Positions 1-8,177 of a DNA stretch of 64,000 bases are shown piece after piece. Below the pieces are notes generated by a model that was not told the origin of the DNA, searched no databases, and worked only from the letters and a program-made list of their open reading frames with translations. The stretch covers positions 310,001 through 374,000 of the forward strand of contig NC_007974.2 of NCBI RefSeq assembly GCF_000196015.1. Direction: 5' to 3'. Position 1 is the first letter of the stretch. Every line of letters starts with the position of its first letter. Source of the DNA: Cupriavidus metallidurans CH34 (GTDB lineage: Bacteria; Pseudomonadota; Gammaproteobacteria; Burkholderiales; Burkholderiaceae). The position numbers were made by a program, and so were the translations under genes.

Positions 1-2
1 TT

Positions 3-1229
3 CCGCGGGCTTCGTCGTCGGAACCGTTTCGTGCGGCTGATGTTGTCATTCCGGAGGATGCCCATCGTTTTCGAGCGAAGCGCAACTGCAGCTCGATGGA
101 AGCAATGCTGAGAACGCGTTTGGTAGGGCTACTGAACAGCGGCGACTTTGCGTATCGACCAGAGCATCCCAATTTCAGGGAAGCCGCCGCACGAAGCGGC
201 TTCGAGACGGCTGGGAAGATTGACTATCCGAAGCTGTATGAGGCGTTTTCTGGGTATTGGGGGGATGTGCTCGATCGCATCGATAGTCAACATCTTCGTA
301 CGAAAGTCGTCGGCACAGGCTGGCTTCGTCGCCAGTTCACCAAGAAGGAAGTTATCTACCAACCGGTTGGCCGGGAGATGCTTGACATCTTCTTTCAAGA
401 CCGATTCGGTATTGATCTCAATGAGCTGCCTATGGAGATACCCGGCCGGCGCCGTCCGCCCGTTTTCTATTGCCCCAATCCGTATGCTGAACATGGGGCA
501 GAGACTCCGGTCAGGAAGTCGATTCGGCGTCCGAGTATGCCTGGCGTGGCAAGCCTTTCGTGCGAGTGCGGATTCACGGCATTGGTGCCGGAGACCAGTG
601 CGGAGCAAGCGATCGGCTTGGCCGACGTTATCAAGGTGACAAGATATGGACCGTCTTGGGTTAAGGAGTGCTTAAAGTTGCGTGCAGAGGGCAAGACGCT
701 GGATGAGGTTGCGGCAGCGCTCGGGGTTAAGTATCAGGCGGCGTTCGACTGGTCGCGCGAAGGGGGGCCGAAATATAGCCCGATGTCTTCAGAGCAGAGC
801 GAAGCTCGCAGGGCAGAATGGGTGGCAATTCTCGAGAAAATCGCGCCCGGCCCGCCGAAGTTGGCGACCAAGAGGTACCCCAGCTTGCACATTCGACTTC
901 TGAGTGAGGACAGGGAGTGGTTTCAAGAGACGATGAAAGCGTATCGACAAAAATACGGTCATTCGCAAAAGAGAGCCAATTGGCCTGCACGCGATGAGGA
1001 GTACACAGAGGCCGTTGTAGCGGCGGCAGCAAGATTGCAAAGAATGGACGGAGCGGAATGTCCGACAGTCAGTGCACTATTAAAGGAGGCGGCGCTCGAA
1101 TTCAGCTACTTCTCAAAGGGTTCCATACGTCACTTTCCCAAAACCATAGCGACTTTGACTCGTCTTAGTGGGAAGCCGTGGAGCACCTTCTCGCCATACC
1201 TTGATGGGGGCAAGGAAGCTGAAGGCTAA
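3..1229 (+). CDS. TnsD/TniQ-family transposition protein, 5'-truncated by window edge
   Basis: The frame is open from the window edge through an internal Met at 96, so the protein starts outside the window. In Tn7-like elements TnsD/TniQ proteins choose the target site and recruit the transposase. What is visible matches the middle and C-terminal part of TnsD. Numbering from the internal Met, there is a remnant zinc-ligand pattern (Cys126, then Cys156 and Cys158 ahead of GF), a helix-turn-helix-like stretch near residues 196-220 and the typical 'NWxxRDxEY' block near 297. The usual N-terminal CxxC zinc finger must lie further upstream. The second Cys of the CPNPxC motif is absent. No other transposition gene is in the window, so whether the element is intact is unknown. 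The family call is fairly secure; activity is not. Confidence 0.72.
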   Translation, partial: PRASSSEPFRAADVVIPEDAHRFRAKRNCSSMEAMLRTRLVGLLNSGDFAYRPEHPNFREAAARSGFETAGKIDYPKLYEAFSGYWGDVLDRIDSQHLRTKVVGTGWLRRQFTKKEVIYQPVGREMLDIFFQDRFGIDLNELPMEIPGRRRPPVFYCPNPYAEHGAETPVRKSIRRPSMPGVASLSCECGFTALVPETSAEQAIGLADVIKVTRYGPSWVKECLKLRAEGKTLDEVAAALGVKYQAAFDWSREGGPKYSPMSSEQSEARRAEWVAILEKIAPGPPKLATKRYPSLHIRLLSEDREWFQETMKAYRQKYGHSQKRANWPARDEEYTEAVVAAAARLQRMDGAECPTVSALLKEAALEFSYFSKGSIRHFPKTIATLTRLSGKPWSTFSPYLDGGKEAEG

Positions 1230-1381
1230 GTGTTCGATGTAGCGTCGGAGGTCAGGCCGGCGCAGCTGGAAAGGGCCGTTCATGGGAGCGGCCCTTCTGT
1301 GGCGTAAGCGTTGAGCATCCCGGAAGCAGTTGGATCGCGGCTGAATTGCGATCCTCCTGGAGGTAGGGCGATGTATGCGTG

Positions 1382-1587
1382 AAGTCTGCAGGGACAGAGC
1401 AAGGGTCGGCCGGTGCCCCGAGCATACATTTGGACAGAACTTTAATGTCTAGGCCCAAACCGGCTTGCAAGGACTTTCGCCTTTTGAGGCGAAAGCGGTG
1501 CCTAACAAAATCAATGACTTAGCGGCGCCGATGCAAGGGCTTTGATGTGCAAGTTCAGCCTGATGGGCGGTGACATTAAAGTCTGCA
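1382..1587. repeat. Three related GACATTAAAGTCTGCA-type motifs, candidate TnsB-like binding sites
   Basis: AAGTCTGCA occurs directly at 1382-1390. GACATTAAAGTCTGCA occurs at 1572-1587. An inverted, slightly altered copy, GACAGAACTTTAATGTC, lies at 1433-1449. Ends of TnsB/TniA-type elements carry several short transposase-binding repeats with TTAATGTC/GACATTAA cores, and the position just after a tnsD-like gene fits. Only three copies are seen and the outermost terminus is not identified. Confidence 0.4.
1474..1495. repeat. Perfect 9-bp hairpin
   Basis: CTTTCGCCT and AGGCGAAAG pair perfectly around a 4-base loop. No T-run follows, so it is not a standard terminator. It lies 245 bases after the tnsD-like stop codon, between the putative transposase-binding motifs. 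Confidence 0.4.
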
Positions 1588-1772
1588 CAAGAACTTGACG
1601 TCCTCGTACACCTTGAACAAGGGTTGCCCTGCGCAGGGCGCCGTCGTTGGTCGGCGGCACGACTTCTGATCGTTGTCGACTGGACGTGTCGGCTAGGGCG
1701 CGTCGTGCGGGTGTGTCGCCTTCGCGCCAGACCTTCCTTTCCGGCGCGGCGCAGTTCGCGAGGTCTCCGGAA

Positions 1773-1795
1773 TTATTTGACAGCATATCAAATAA
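1773..1795. promoter_or_regulatory. Palindromic operator TTATTTGA-N7-TCAAATAA
   Basis: Perfect 8-bp arms (1773-1780 and 1788-1795) flank seven bases. The same palindrome recurs at 10405-10427, next to the TetR gene at 9511, and an imperfect copy lies at 10372-10394. It overlaps the -35 and spacer of the promoter for the hydrolase gene at 1838. This is the expected geometry for TetR repression; binding by that TetR is inferred. Confidence 0.75.
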
Positions 1796-1805
1796 ACACT
1801 AGATT
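1777..1805 (+). promoter_or_regulatory. Sigma70-type promoter of the aryl-acid operon
   Basis: TTGACA (1777-1782), a 17-base spacer and TAGATT (1800-1805) form a good -35/-10 pair. They lie 33 bases before the GTG start at 1838. The operator palindrome covers the -35 box. Confidence 0.65.
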
Positions 1806-1837
1806 ATTGAGACGGTCGCATTTACGAAGGAGACAGC

Positions 1838-3091
1838 GTGAGCGAACAAGACAAGCCGCAAGTGACGGCAGGAATGCGAGGTGCCTCATGGGACGCCCGG
1901 CTGATGGATCGCCCCTATCAGATGGTGCCCTATGCATTGGGCACGGCCGATGGGCAGCGCACGCTCGGCTTTCTGTTCAGCCTCACTGGCAAGGAAAAGA
2001 CGGTTGTATCCCTGATGCACCCGCGCGAAATGGCCATCACCCACTATCTGGTGCCGTTCGTGCTCGATGCCGGATGTGCTTGCTGGGTGCAGGGCCCACG
2101 CTCGATCGGCAACGACCTGCGTCTGGAGCATGAGATCGCGCTGTTCGATGTCGCAGCCGGTATGACGCACCTGCGCGATCTTGGTTATGAAAAGATCGTG
2201 CTGCTCGGCAATTCGGGCGGCGCGGGGTTGTACACGTTCTACAACCAGCAGTCGTTGACGCCCCGTGAAATGCGTATTGCCCGGACGCCGGGTGGCCGCC
2301 CGACGAACCTGGGTGAACTGCATATGCCGGAAGTCGATGCGTTCATCCTTGTGTCGCCCCACCCGGGGCAGGGCAAACTCCTGATGAGCGGCATTGACCC
2401 GTCGGTCGCTGATGAAGACGATCCCATGCAGACGGACCCGAGGCTCGATCCGTTTTCAAAGGCCAACGGATTCGATGTGGAATCCGGCAAGGGCAGATAC
2501 GCGCCCGACTTCATCGAACGATATCGCGCTGCACAGACCGAACGCGTTGCACGCATCGACGCACGCGCCAGGGCAATGCTTCGGGCCAAGCAGGAGGCGC
2601 GGCAGAAAGTGAAGGCCGGCGCGGGCACCGATTCCGACCGTCGGCTCGCAGCCCATGCACCGATCTTCGAGGTCTGGCGTACCGACGCCGACCTGCGCTC
2701 ATGGGACATCTCGCTGGACCCGTCCGACCGCAAGACCGGTTCGCTCTGGGGCAAGGATCCCTTCGTGTCCAACTGGGGAAGTGTGGGTTTCGGACGTGTC
2801 GTCACGCCGGAATCCTGGCTCTCCACGTGGTCGGGGCTGTCATCCAACGCGGCGCTGGACAAGACGATCGGCACGTTGCATCAGCCCACGCTGCTGCTCG
2901 AATACACCGGCGATCAATGCACGTTTCCGGCGGATATCCAGGCCATCTACGATCAGATCCCGGCGGCGCATAAGCAGCACATTCGTGTGCGCGGCAACCA
3001 CCACGGCATGGCGTTGAGCCGCGAGGAGGAGCCCGGGCAGCGCATTGCAGGACGTCATATCGTCGAATGGCTGCGGGAATCGATGGCCTGA
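1838..3091 (+). CDS. Alpha/beta-hydrolase family protein
   Basis: A 417-residue soluble hydrolase with the nucleophile elbow GNSGG (Ser126) and a C-terminal His pair at 388-389 that could supply the catalytic His. There is no signal peptide, so it should act in the cytoplasm. The GTG start at 1838 is chosen because AAGGAGACA stands just in front of it. As first gene of the operon behind the TetR-type operator, it probably cleaves a C-C, ester or amide bond in a ring-cleavage or side-chain product of the pathway. A charged insert around residues 190-270 makes it longer than a minimal hydrolase. The substrate cannot be told from the sequence. Confidence 0.75.
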   Translation: MSEQDKPQVTAGMRGASWDARLMDRPYQMVPYALGTADGQRTLGFLFSLTGKEKTVVSLMHPREMAITHYLVPFVLDAGCACWVQGPRSIGNDLRLEHEIALFDVAAGMTHLRDLGYEKIVLLGNSGGAGLYTFYNQQSLTPREMRIARTPGGRPTNLGELHMPEVDAFILVSPHPGQGKLLMSGIDPSVADEDDPMQTDPRLDPFSKANGFDVESGKGRYAPDFIERYRAAQTERVARIDARARAMLRAKQEARQKVKAGAGTDSDRRLAAHAPIFEVWRTDADLRSWDISLDPSDRKTGSLWGKDPFVSNWGSVGFGRVVTPESWLSTWSGLSSNAALDKTIGTLHQPTLLLEYTGDQCTFPADIQAIYDQIPAAHKQHIRVRGNHHGMALSREEEPGQRIAGRHIVEWLRESMA

Positions 3092-3134
3092 GCGGCACCG
3101 CGGCCGAACTATATAACTACAGAGGTAGACAACG

Positions 3135-4838
3135 ATGCTGCAACCCACCCACGTACGCCCATCCGTGTTGCTCGATGGCGTGCGCTATCCCGATGAAGAC
3201 CGCCTTCGCCGTTATGTCGGCGACGGTTACCTGACCGGCGAAACGCTGGTTGGCGCCTTCCGTCAATCGTTCCGCGATCACCATGATCGGCTGGCCCTGG
3301 TGGGGCCGGAGGGCGAGTTTACCTATCAGGAGTTGGACGAACGGACTGACCGTCTTGGGGCGGCGCTGCTGGCGCTGGGTCTCAGGCCGCTCGACCGTGC
3401 GGTCTTTCAATGCGGCAACAGCAATGAACTGCTGTTCGCATTTCTCGGATGCCTGAAGGCCGGCATCATCCCGCTGTGTTCGCTACAGGCATTTCGCAAG
3501 CTGGAAGTGAGTTACCTGGGCAACTTGTGCGAGGCACGTCTGCATTTCGTTCAGGGAGATGACCCCAAGTTCGACGACGTGGCGTTTGCCGAGGAGATGC
3601 AGGCGGAAGTGCCGAGTCTCCAGTTCATCCTTCAGGCGCGCGGTGAGCGCCGCGGACGAGCCGTATTGCTGGCGGACTTGATCCGCGATATGCCGCTGGC
3701 GCGCGCCCAGGCGTTGTTGGCTGAAGTCGACCACGAGCCGTTCCAGGCGGCTGTGTTCCAGTTGTCGGGTGGCACCACCGGTGTGCCGAAAATCATCCCG
3801 CGTTTTCAGAACGAGTATCTGTACAACATGCGCGCAGTGGCTGCATGCAACGGATATACCGCTGAAGACGTGCTGTTCTTCCCGACGCCGTACATGCACA
3901 ACCTCAACATGGGCTGCTTCTTCGGCCCGTTTCTGTTGTGCGGCGCGAAGGTGACGGTAGCCCCGGATATCGGCGAGGAAACGCTGCAGTCTCTCGTTCG
4001 CAACTACGAACCGACCTGGTTCGGCGTTGCCGGGCCGATCCTTAGTCGCATCGCGCCGGAACTGCTGCGCGGCACCGCGTCGGACAAGGCGCGACGCAAC
4101 TTCATTGCCCCGAAGAACGCTGCCAACCTGACGCGCCTGACCGGATCGCCGACACATCATATTTTCGGCATGACCGAAGGCGTGATCATGTTCACGCGCC
4201 CGGAAGACCCTTCGGAGATTCGCGAGCAATCGATCGGTTATCCGGTATCCGATGCCGACGAAGTGCGCATCGTCCATCCCGGCACCGAAGACACCGTGGG
4301 CGATGGCGAGGTCGGCGAAGCACTGTTTCGGGGGCCGTACACCATCCGCGGCTATTACAAGTCCGAGAAGGAAGACGTTACGCGCTTCACTGCCGACGGC
4401 TTCTACCGCTCCGGTGACCTGATGTCCGCTCAAGTGGTCGACGGCAAGCGCTATTACTTCTTCCTCGGGCGGATCAAGGATGTCGTCGATCGCGGTGGCG
4501 AAAAGATCAACGCTGAAGAGCTCGAAAACGTCATCAACCAGCACCCGTCGATCCTGGCGTCAGCGGTCGTTGGCATGCCAGACAAGGTCTACGGCGAGCG
4601 TGTCTGCGCCTTTGTGCTACTCAAGCCGGCAGCGGCGTCGGGCCTGACACTTCCCGAACTTGCCCAATACCTGCAGGAGGTCGGCCTCGCCAAGTTCAAG
4701 TGGCCGGAGAGGCTCGAAGTCATCCCGGAATTTCCGCTGACGGCATCGGGCAAGCTCAGCAAGGTCCTGCTGCGTGACCGCATCGTCCAGATGCTGCGCA
4801 CCGAAGCGGAAAACGACACTGTCCACCAAGCAAAGTGA
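3135..4838 (+). CDS. Aryl-acid AMP/CoA ligase (DhbE/EntE-like)
   Basis: A 567-residue ANL-superfamily adenylating enzyme. The phosphate-binding loop SGGTTGVPK is at 211-219, the A8 block YRSGDL and hinge lie near 423-450, and the C-terminal Lys is in TASGKLSK near 538-545. The N-terminal third and the SGGTTG form (rather than TSGTTG) resemble the 2,3-dihydroxybenzoate/salicylate AMP ligase branch, so an aromatic carboxylic acid is the likely substrate. It would activate the acid with ATP and pass it to CoA. The neighbouring aryl-CoA hydroxylase-like flavoprotein and thioesterase support CoA-bound chemistry. No carrier-protein or siderophore gene is nearby, which argues against siderophore synthesis. 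Confidence 0.8.
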   Translation: MLQPTHVRPSVLLDGVRYPDEDRLRRYVGDGYLTGETLVGAFRQSFRDHHDRLALVGPEGEFTYQELDERTDRLGAALLALGLRPLDRAVFQCGNSNELLFAFLGCLKAGIIPLCSLQAFRKLEVSYLGNLCEARLHFVQGDDPKFDDVAFAEEMQAEVPSLQFILQARGERRGRAVLLADLIRDMPLARAQALLAEVDHEPFQAAVFQLSGGTTGVPKIIPRFQNEYLYNMRAVAACNGYTAEDVLFFPTPYMHNLNMGCFFGPFLLCGAKVTVAPDIGEETLQSLVRNYEPTWFGVAGPILSRIAPELLRGTASDKARRNFIAPKNAANLTRLTGSPTHHIFGMTEGVIMFTRPEDPSEIREQSIGYPVSDADEVRIVHPGTEDTVGDGEVGEALFRGPYTIRGYYKSEKEDVTRFTADGFYRSGDLMSAQVVDGKRYYFFLGRIKDVVDRGGEKINAEELENVINQHPSILASAVVGMPDKVYGERVCAFVLLKPAAASGLTLPELAQYLQEVGLAKFKWPERLEVIPEFPLTASGKLSKVLLRDRIVQMLRTEAENDTVHQAK

Positions 4839-4851
4839 AGAAGGAAGAGAC

Positions 4852-5730
4852 ATGAACCAATCCACGCAAGGCGCCCACGTCAACGTTCCCGTCGTTGCAC
4901 TGCACGGCGTACATCACACTGCGCGGCCCACCTGGAAACTTGCGGAAACGGTGCACTTCTACCGCGATCTGCTGGGCTTGCCGCTCGTGCATGCGATTTC
5001 GGCGAAAGGGTGGGGACCCGACAATCACGCGGACTTCCTGCATTTCTTCTTCGATAGCGGCAATGGCAGCACGATCGCCTTCTTCTACTACATCGGTACC
5101 GAGCGGCCCGACTGGCTGACCGTGCGCGAGCACTACCAGGACCGCGCCACGCACACCGCTTGGCGAGTGCGCGACGAAGCGGAGTTGTTGCAGTGGCGCC
5201 AGCGCGTGGAGGCGGTGGGCATTCCATTGCGCTACCAGATTCGCCACGAGGTCATTGAGTCGATCTATTTCAACGATCCGAACGGATACCCGATCGAGAT
5301 CACCTGGCAGGTGCGCCCGTTCAGCGACGCCGACAAGCAGGATGCCGCGTTTACGATCGATTCCGCCATCGAACTCGAACGCGCACGGGAGAAGGGTGCC
5401 GCCTTTGCATCGATCGAGCCGGTCTGGCAGCGCAAGGCGGAGCGTATCGAGCGCGCCGTGCCGAATGGCGAAAAGGCTTCGGTCTATGTACTCGATGTGC
5501 CCGAGTTTGCGCCGCTAATCGACGTGGCCCGTAAGACCGCTGGCTATCAGACCACTGCCATTGGCAATGGCTACGTGCGCATCGACGGCAATCCGACATT
5601 GCAGTTCCGGCGCAAGGAACTCGGCTTCAAGCCGGCGGTCTGGTACGGGGCGCTGACCGGCGGCCTGGCAGGCAGCATTCGACAATTTGACATGGATGCG
5701 CTCGTGGTGGCTCCGGGAGATACGCAATGA
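4852..5730 (+). CDS. VOC-fold (glyoxalase/extradiol dioxygenase-like) protein
   Basis: The start at 4852 is preceded by AAGGAAGAGA; an in-frame upstream extension lies inside the ligase gene and is not used. The 292-residue product begins with two VOC modules. His21 or His22, His101 and Glu149 (in PIEITW) form a plausible two-His-one-Glu metal site, as in type I extradiol dioxygenases and glyoxalases. The last ~110 residues are an extra domain I do not recognise. In this operon a ring-cleaving dioxygenase acting after hydroxylation is the most attractive role, but a lyase or isomerase role is possible. The next gene overlaps its stop codon (ATGA). Confidence 0.7.
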   Translation: MNQSTQGAHVNVPVVALHGVHHTARPTWKLAETVHFYRDLLGLPLVHAISAKGWGPDNHADFLHFFFDSGNGSTIAFFYYIGTERPDWLTVREHYQDRATHTAWRVRDEAELLQWRQRVEAVGIPLRYQIRHEVIESIYFNDPNGYPIEITWQVRPFSDADKQDAAFTIDSAIELERAREKGAAFASIEPVWQRKAERIERAVPNGEKASVYVLDVPEFAPLIDVARKTAGYQTTAIGNGYVRIDGNPTLQFRRKELGFKPAVWYGALTGGLAGSIRQFDMDALVVAPGDTQ

Positions 5731-6887
5731 AGGTGGCGATCATTGGCGGCGGACCGTCGGGGCTGTTCCTGTCGATCCTGCTCAAGGAGCGGATGGCGCA
5801 GGTCGACATCGATGTGTTCGAGCAGAACCCGGAGGATGCGACGTTTGGCTTCGGCGTTGTCCTGGCCGACACAGGCCTGTCGAATCTTCGGGCAGCTTCG
5901 CCGATCGTGGTGGACCGCCTGGCCAAGGCCATGCGGTTCAACGACCAGCATTCGATCGTCAGTCACGAGCATCCCATAGTCATGAGGAAGCCCGGTGCAG
6001 GTGGTGGTGCCATTCCCCGCATCAGTCTGCTGTCTGTACTGCAACAGCGCGCAAAAGAGCTTGGCGTACGGGTGACGTACAACAAGCGCATTGCCGATTT
6101 CGATGCGCTCGATGCCGACCTCGTCGTCGGGGCGGACGGCATCGGCTCGCAATTGCGTACCGCCAATGAAGCGGCCTTTGGCACGACGCGCCGCACACTG
6201 ACGAATCACTTCGCCTGGTTCGGCGTGGCAAAGCCCTTTGCGAGTCCGGCTCTGGTGTTTCGCAAGTACGAGGGCGGCTACTTTGTGGCCCATTACTACC
6301 CGTACTCCGATTCGATGAGCACATTCGTGGCCGAGTGCGACCACCAGACCTGGGTCGACTTCGGCATGGAAGACATGAGCGCCGAAGCGCGGCAAGCGCT
6401 CTTCGAGACGGTGTTTGCCCCGGAGCTGACTGGCCACGGATTGGTTTCGAACAATTCGATCTGGCGACAGTTCCCGGTGATCCTCAATGCCAACTGGCAT
6501 GTCGGCAAGCAGGTCCTGATTGGCGATGCACTGACCAGTGCGCATTTCTCGATCGGATCTGGCACCCGGATTGCGATGGAGGATGCCATGGCGTTGGCGG
6601 ACGCCATCGTGACGCACCCGGACGATGTACCGGCTGCGCTGGAGCAGTACGAAGCCGTGCGCAAACCGGAGAAGGCCAAGCTGATCAGCGCTTCAGAGGC
6701 GTCGTATAACTGGTACGAGCGCATTCGGGAATGGATGGATCTTCCCACGCCGCACGAGTTCGTGTTTCGCTTTATGACGCGTACCGGCCGTATTGACGCG
6801 GAACGTCTGCGGGCTCAGTTTCCGGCGTTGATGGCCGAGCTGGCTGCCGGCGGGGTGGCAGCCGTGGCGGCAGAAGGGCAATCATGA
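5727..6887 (+). CDS. FAD-dependent monooxygenase, salicylyl-CoA 5-hydroxylase-like
   Basis: A 386-residue class A flavoprotein. The dinucleotide motif GGGPSG starts at residue 8, a DG motif (VGADGIGS) lies near 136, and the second FAD motif GDALTSAHFSIGSG lies near 270. The form of the N-terminus, the 'FGFGVVLAD' stretch and the length match the branch that hydroxylates CoA-bound aromatics (salicylyl-CoA 5-hydroxylase SdgC, anthraniloyl-CoA monooxygenase N-domain) rather than free-acid hydroxylases. It would use NAD(P)H and O2 to hydroxylate the ring of the CoA ester made by the upstream ligase. It is translationally coupled on both sides (ATGA overlaps). The exact substrate is inferred. Confidence 0.75.
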   Translation: MKVAIIGGGPSGLFLSILLKERMAQVDIDVFEQNPEDATFGFGVVLADTGLSNLRAASPIVVDRLAKAMRFNDQHSIVSHEHPIVMRKPGAGGGAIPRISLLSVLQQRAKELGVRVTYNKRIADFDALDADLVVGADGIGSQLRTANEAAFGTTRRTLTNHFAWFGVAKPFASPALVFRKYEGGYFVAHYYPYSDSMSTFVAECDHQTWVDFGMEDMSAEARQALFETVFAPELTGHGLVSNNSIWRQFPVILNANWHVGKQVLIGDALTSAHFSIGSGTRIAMEDAMALADAIVTHPDDVPAALEQYEAVRKPEKAKLISASEASYNWYERIREWMDLPTPHEFVFRFMTRTGRIDAERLRAQFPALMAELAAGGVAAVAAEGQS

Positions 6888-7333
6888 TGCGCGCCACGGA
6901 GTACGTGCTGAGCGAAAGTCCGTTCGTGGTCAGGCGTACCGTGCGTTGGGGAGATTGCGACCCGGCAGGCGTCGTCTACACAGGCCGGTTCACCGACTAT
7001 CTGCTTGGAGCGGTCGGTCTCTACACCGCGCACATGGCGGGCGGCGACGGCCGGCTGGGAGAGGTCCACGGCGTCGGTACCCCATGCAAGGCCATGCGTT
7101 TCGAATTCATCGGCACGCTTTGGCCGGATGACGTGATCGATATCACGTGCGCGGTCGAAGCCATTCGGACCAGATCGTTCGATATTCGCTGCGTGGCCCG
7201 CCGACCTGACGGCGCCCCGGTCTTCGACGCCATGTTCTCGCCGATCTGCGTGCGGCTGGACCGGCGCGAGGGGACGCCAATTCCCGACTCGCTGCGCGCG
7301 GTGCTGAACCGCTTCCTGTCGCCAGCGCTCTGA
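6884..7333 (+). CDS. 4-Hydroxybenzoyl-CoA thioesterase-family protein
   Basis: A 149-residue hotdog protein with the 4HBT class I signature RWGDCDPAGVVYTGRF (residues 21-36). Asp26 corresponds to the catalytic Asp17 of the Pseudomonas CBS3 enzyme. It overlaps the flavoprotein stop by four bases, so the two are translated together. It should release the hydroxylated aromatic acid from CoA, as gentisyl-CoA thioesterases do in salicylyl-CoA pathways. A start at the second Met (6887) is equally possible. Confidence 0.8.
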   Translation: MMRATEYVLSESPFVVRRTVRWGDCDPAGVVYTGRFTDYLLGAVGLYTAHMAGGDGRLGEVHGVGTPCKAMRFEFIGTLWPDDVIDITCAVEAIRTRSFDIRCVARRPDGAPVFDAMFSPICVRLDRREGTPIPDSLRAVLNRFLSPAL

Positions 7334-7353
7334 ATCGTTTCTTGGAAATATCA

Positions 7354-8112
7354 ATGTCGACGTACCGAATCGGGCAAATCGTGCCCAGCTCCAACATCAC
7401 GATGGAGCGCGAAGTCCCCGCCATCTTCAATGCCCGCATGCAGGTGCTCCCCGAGCAATTCAGTTTCCACGCGAGCCGCGTGCGCATGCATCGCGTGGTG
7501 GCCGAGGAACTGGAGAGGATGAACCGGGACATGGGCCGCTGCGCGCTGGAACTGGCCGACGCCCGTGTGGATGTCATGAGCACGGCGTGCCTGGTGGCCA
7601 CCATGTGCATGGGTAACGGTTATCACCGTCAGGTCATCGAGGAGCTCGGTGCCGCTATCGGGGACGCGCCGTATCGCCCGCAGATCATGACATCGGCCGG
7701 CGCGCTGGTGGAGGAACTGAAGGACTTCGGCGCCCGACGCATTTCATTGATGGCCCCGTACAGCGATGCCCTGACGAAAACCGTCGTCGAGTACATCGAG
7801 CACGAAGGCATCGAAGTGAAGGATGTCATCAACTTCTCGATCCTCGACAACCTTGAGGTTGGAGAGCGGGACCCGCTGCGACTGCTCGAAGACGTGAAGC
7901 GGTTGGACACCAAGGGTGTGGACACCGTGGTCCTGTCCGCCTGCGTGCAGATGCCGTCGTTGGCGGCGCTCGAGCCCGCCCAGCAAGCGCTTGGCATTCC
8001 GGTGACGTCGACGGCGGCCTGCACCGTGCGGCAGATGCTGCGCAGGCTCGGCCTGGAAGCCAAGGCGCCGGGCGCAGGCGCTTATCTGGGCAGCCAGACC
8101 GGACTGCGCTGA
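7354..8112 (+). CDS. Maleate isomerase (Asp/Glu racemase superfamily)
   Basis: A 252-residue protein opening with RIGQIVPSSN and TMEREVP, the signature of maleate cis-trans isomerases. The two catalytic Cys are Cys79 (STACLVA) and Cys197 (LSACVQMPS). It converts maleate to fumarate, linking aromatic or N-heterocyclic ring cleavage to the TCA cycle. The ATG at 7354 is used rather than the in-frame TTG at 7342, because GGAAA lies at a suitable distance. Its presence next to the aryl-CoA module says that the pathway probably ends in maleate, as in gentisate (hydrolytic branch) or 2,5-dihydroxypyridine breakdown. An arylmalonate-decarboxylase-like role is a less likely alternative. Confidence 0.82.
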   Translation: MSTYRIGQIVPSSNITMEREVPAIFNARMQVLPEQFSFHASRVRMHRVVAEELERMNRDMGRCALELADARVDVMSTACLVATMCMGNGYHRQVIEELGAAIGDAPYRPQIMTSAGALVEELKDFGARRISLMAPYSDALTKTVVEYIEHEGIEVKDVINFSILDNLEVGERDPLRLLEDVKRLDTKGVDTVVLSACVQMPSLAALEPAQQALGIPVTSTAACTVRQMLRRLGLEAKAPGAGAYLGSQTGLR

Positions 8113-8177
8113 GCCTCTGCGCAAACCATAAGGCGGCCGCCCACGGAAGGCGCCGCCACGACCACGGAGACCGTGAT

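Larger units (their letters stand above)
1230..1837. other. 608-base gene-free stretch, possible end of the Tn7-like element
   Basis: No convincing coding region lies here. The left half holds three copies of a GACATTAAAGTCTGCA-like motif and a perfect hairpin. The right end holds the promoter and operator of the hydrolase gene. The junction between element and host DNA probably lies somewhere after 1590, but no target-site duplication can be identified without the other end. Confidence 0.5.

Noticed and set aside
129..639. Alternative frames inside the tnsD-like gene
   Set aside because: The chosen frame is open across the whole region and carries TnsD motifs; the others are shadows.
1511..1786. 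A 91-codon minus-strand ORF in the gene-free stretch after tnsD
   Set aside because: No recognisable motif, no ribosome-binding site, and it overlaps the operator and promoter region.
3135..4838. Siderophore biosynthesis assignment for the DhbE/EntE-like ligase
   Set aside because: No isochorismatase, carrier-protein, NRPS or siderophore transport gene is nearby. The neighbours are catabolic.
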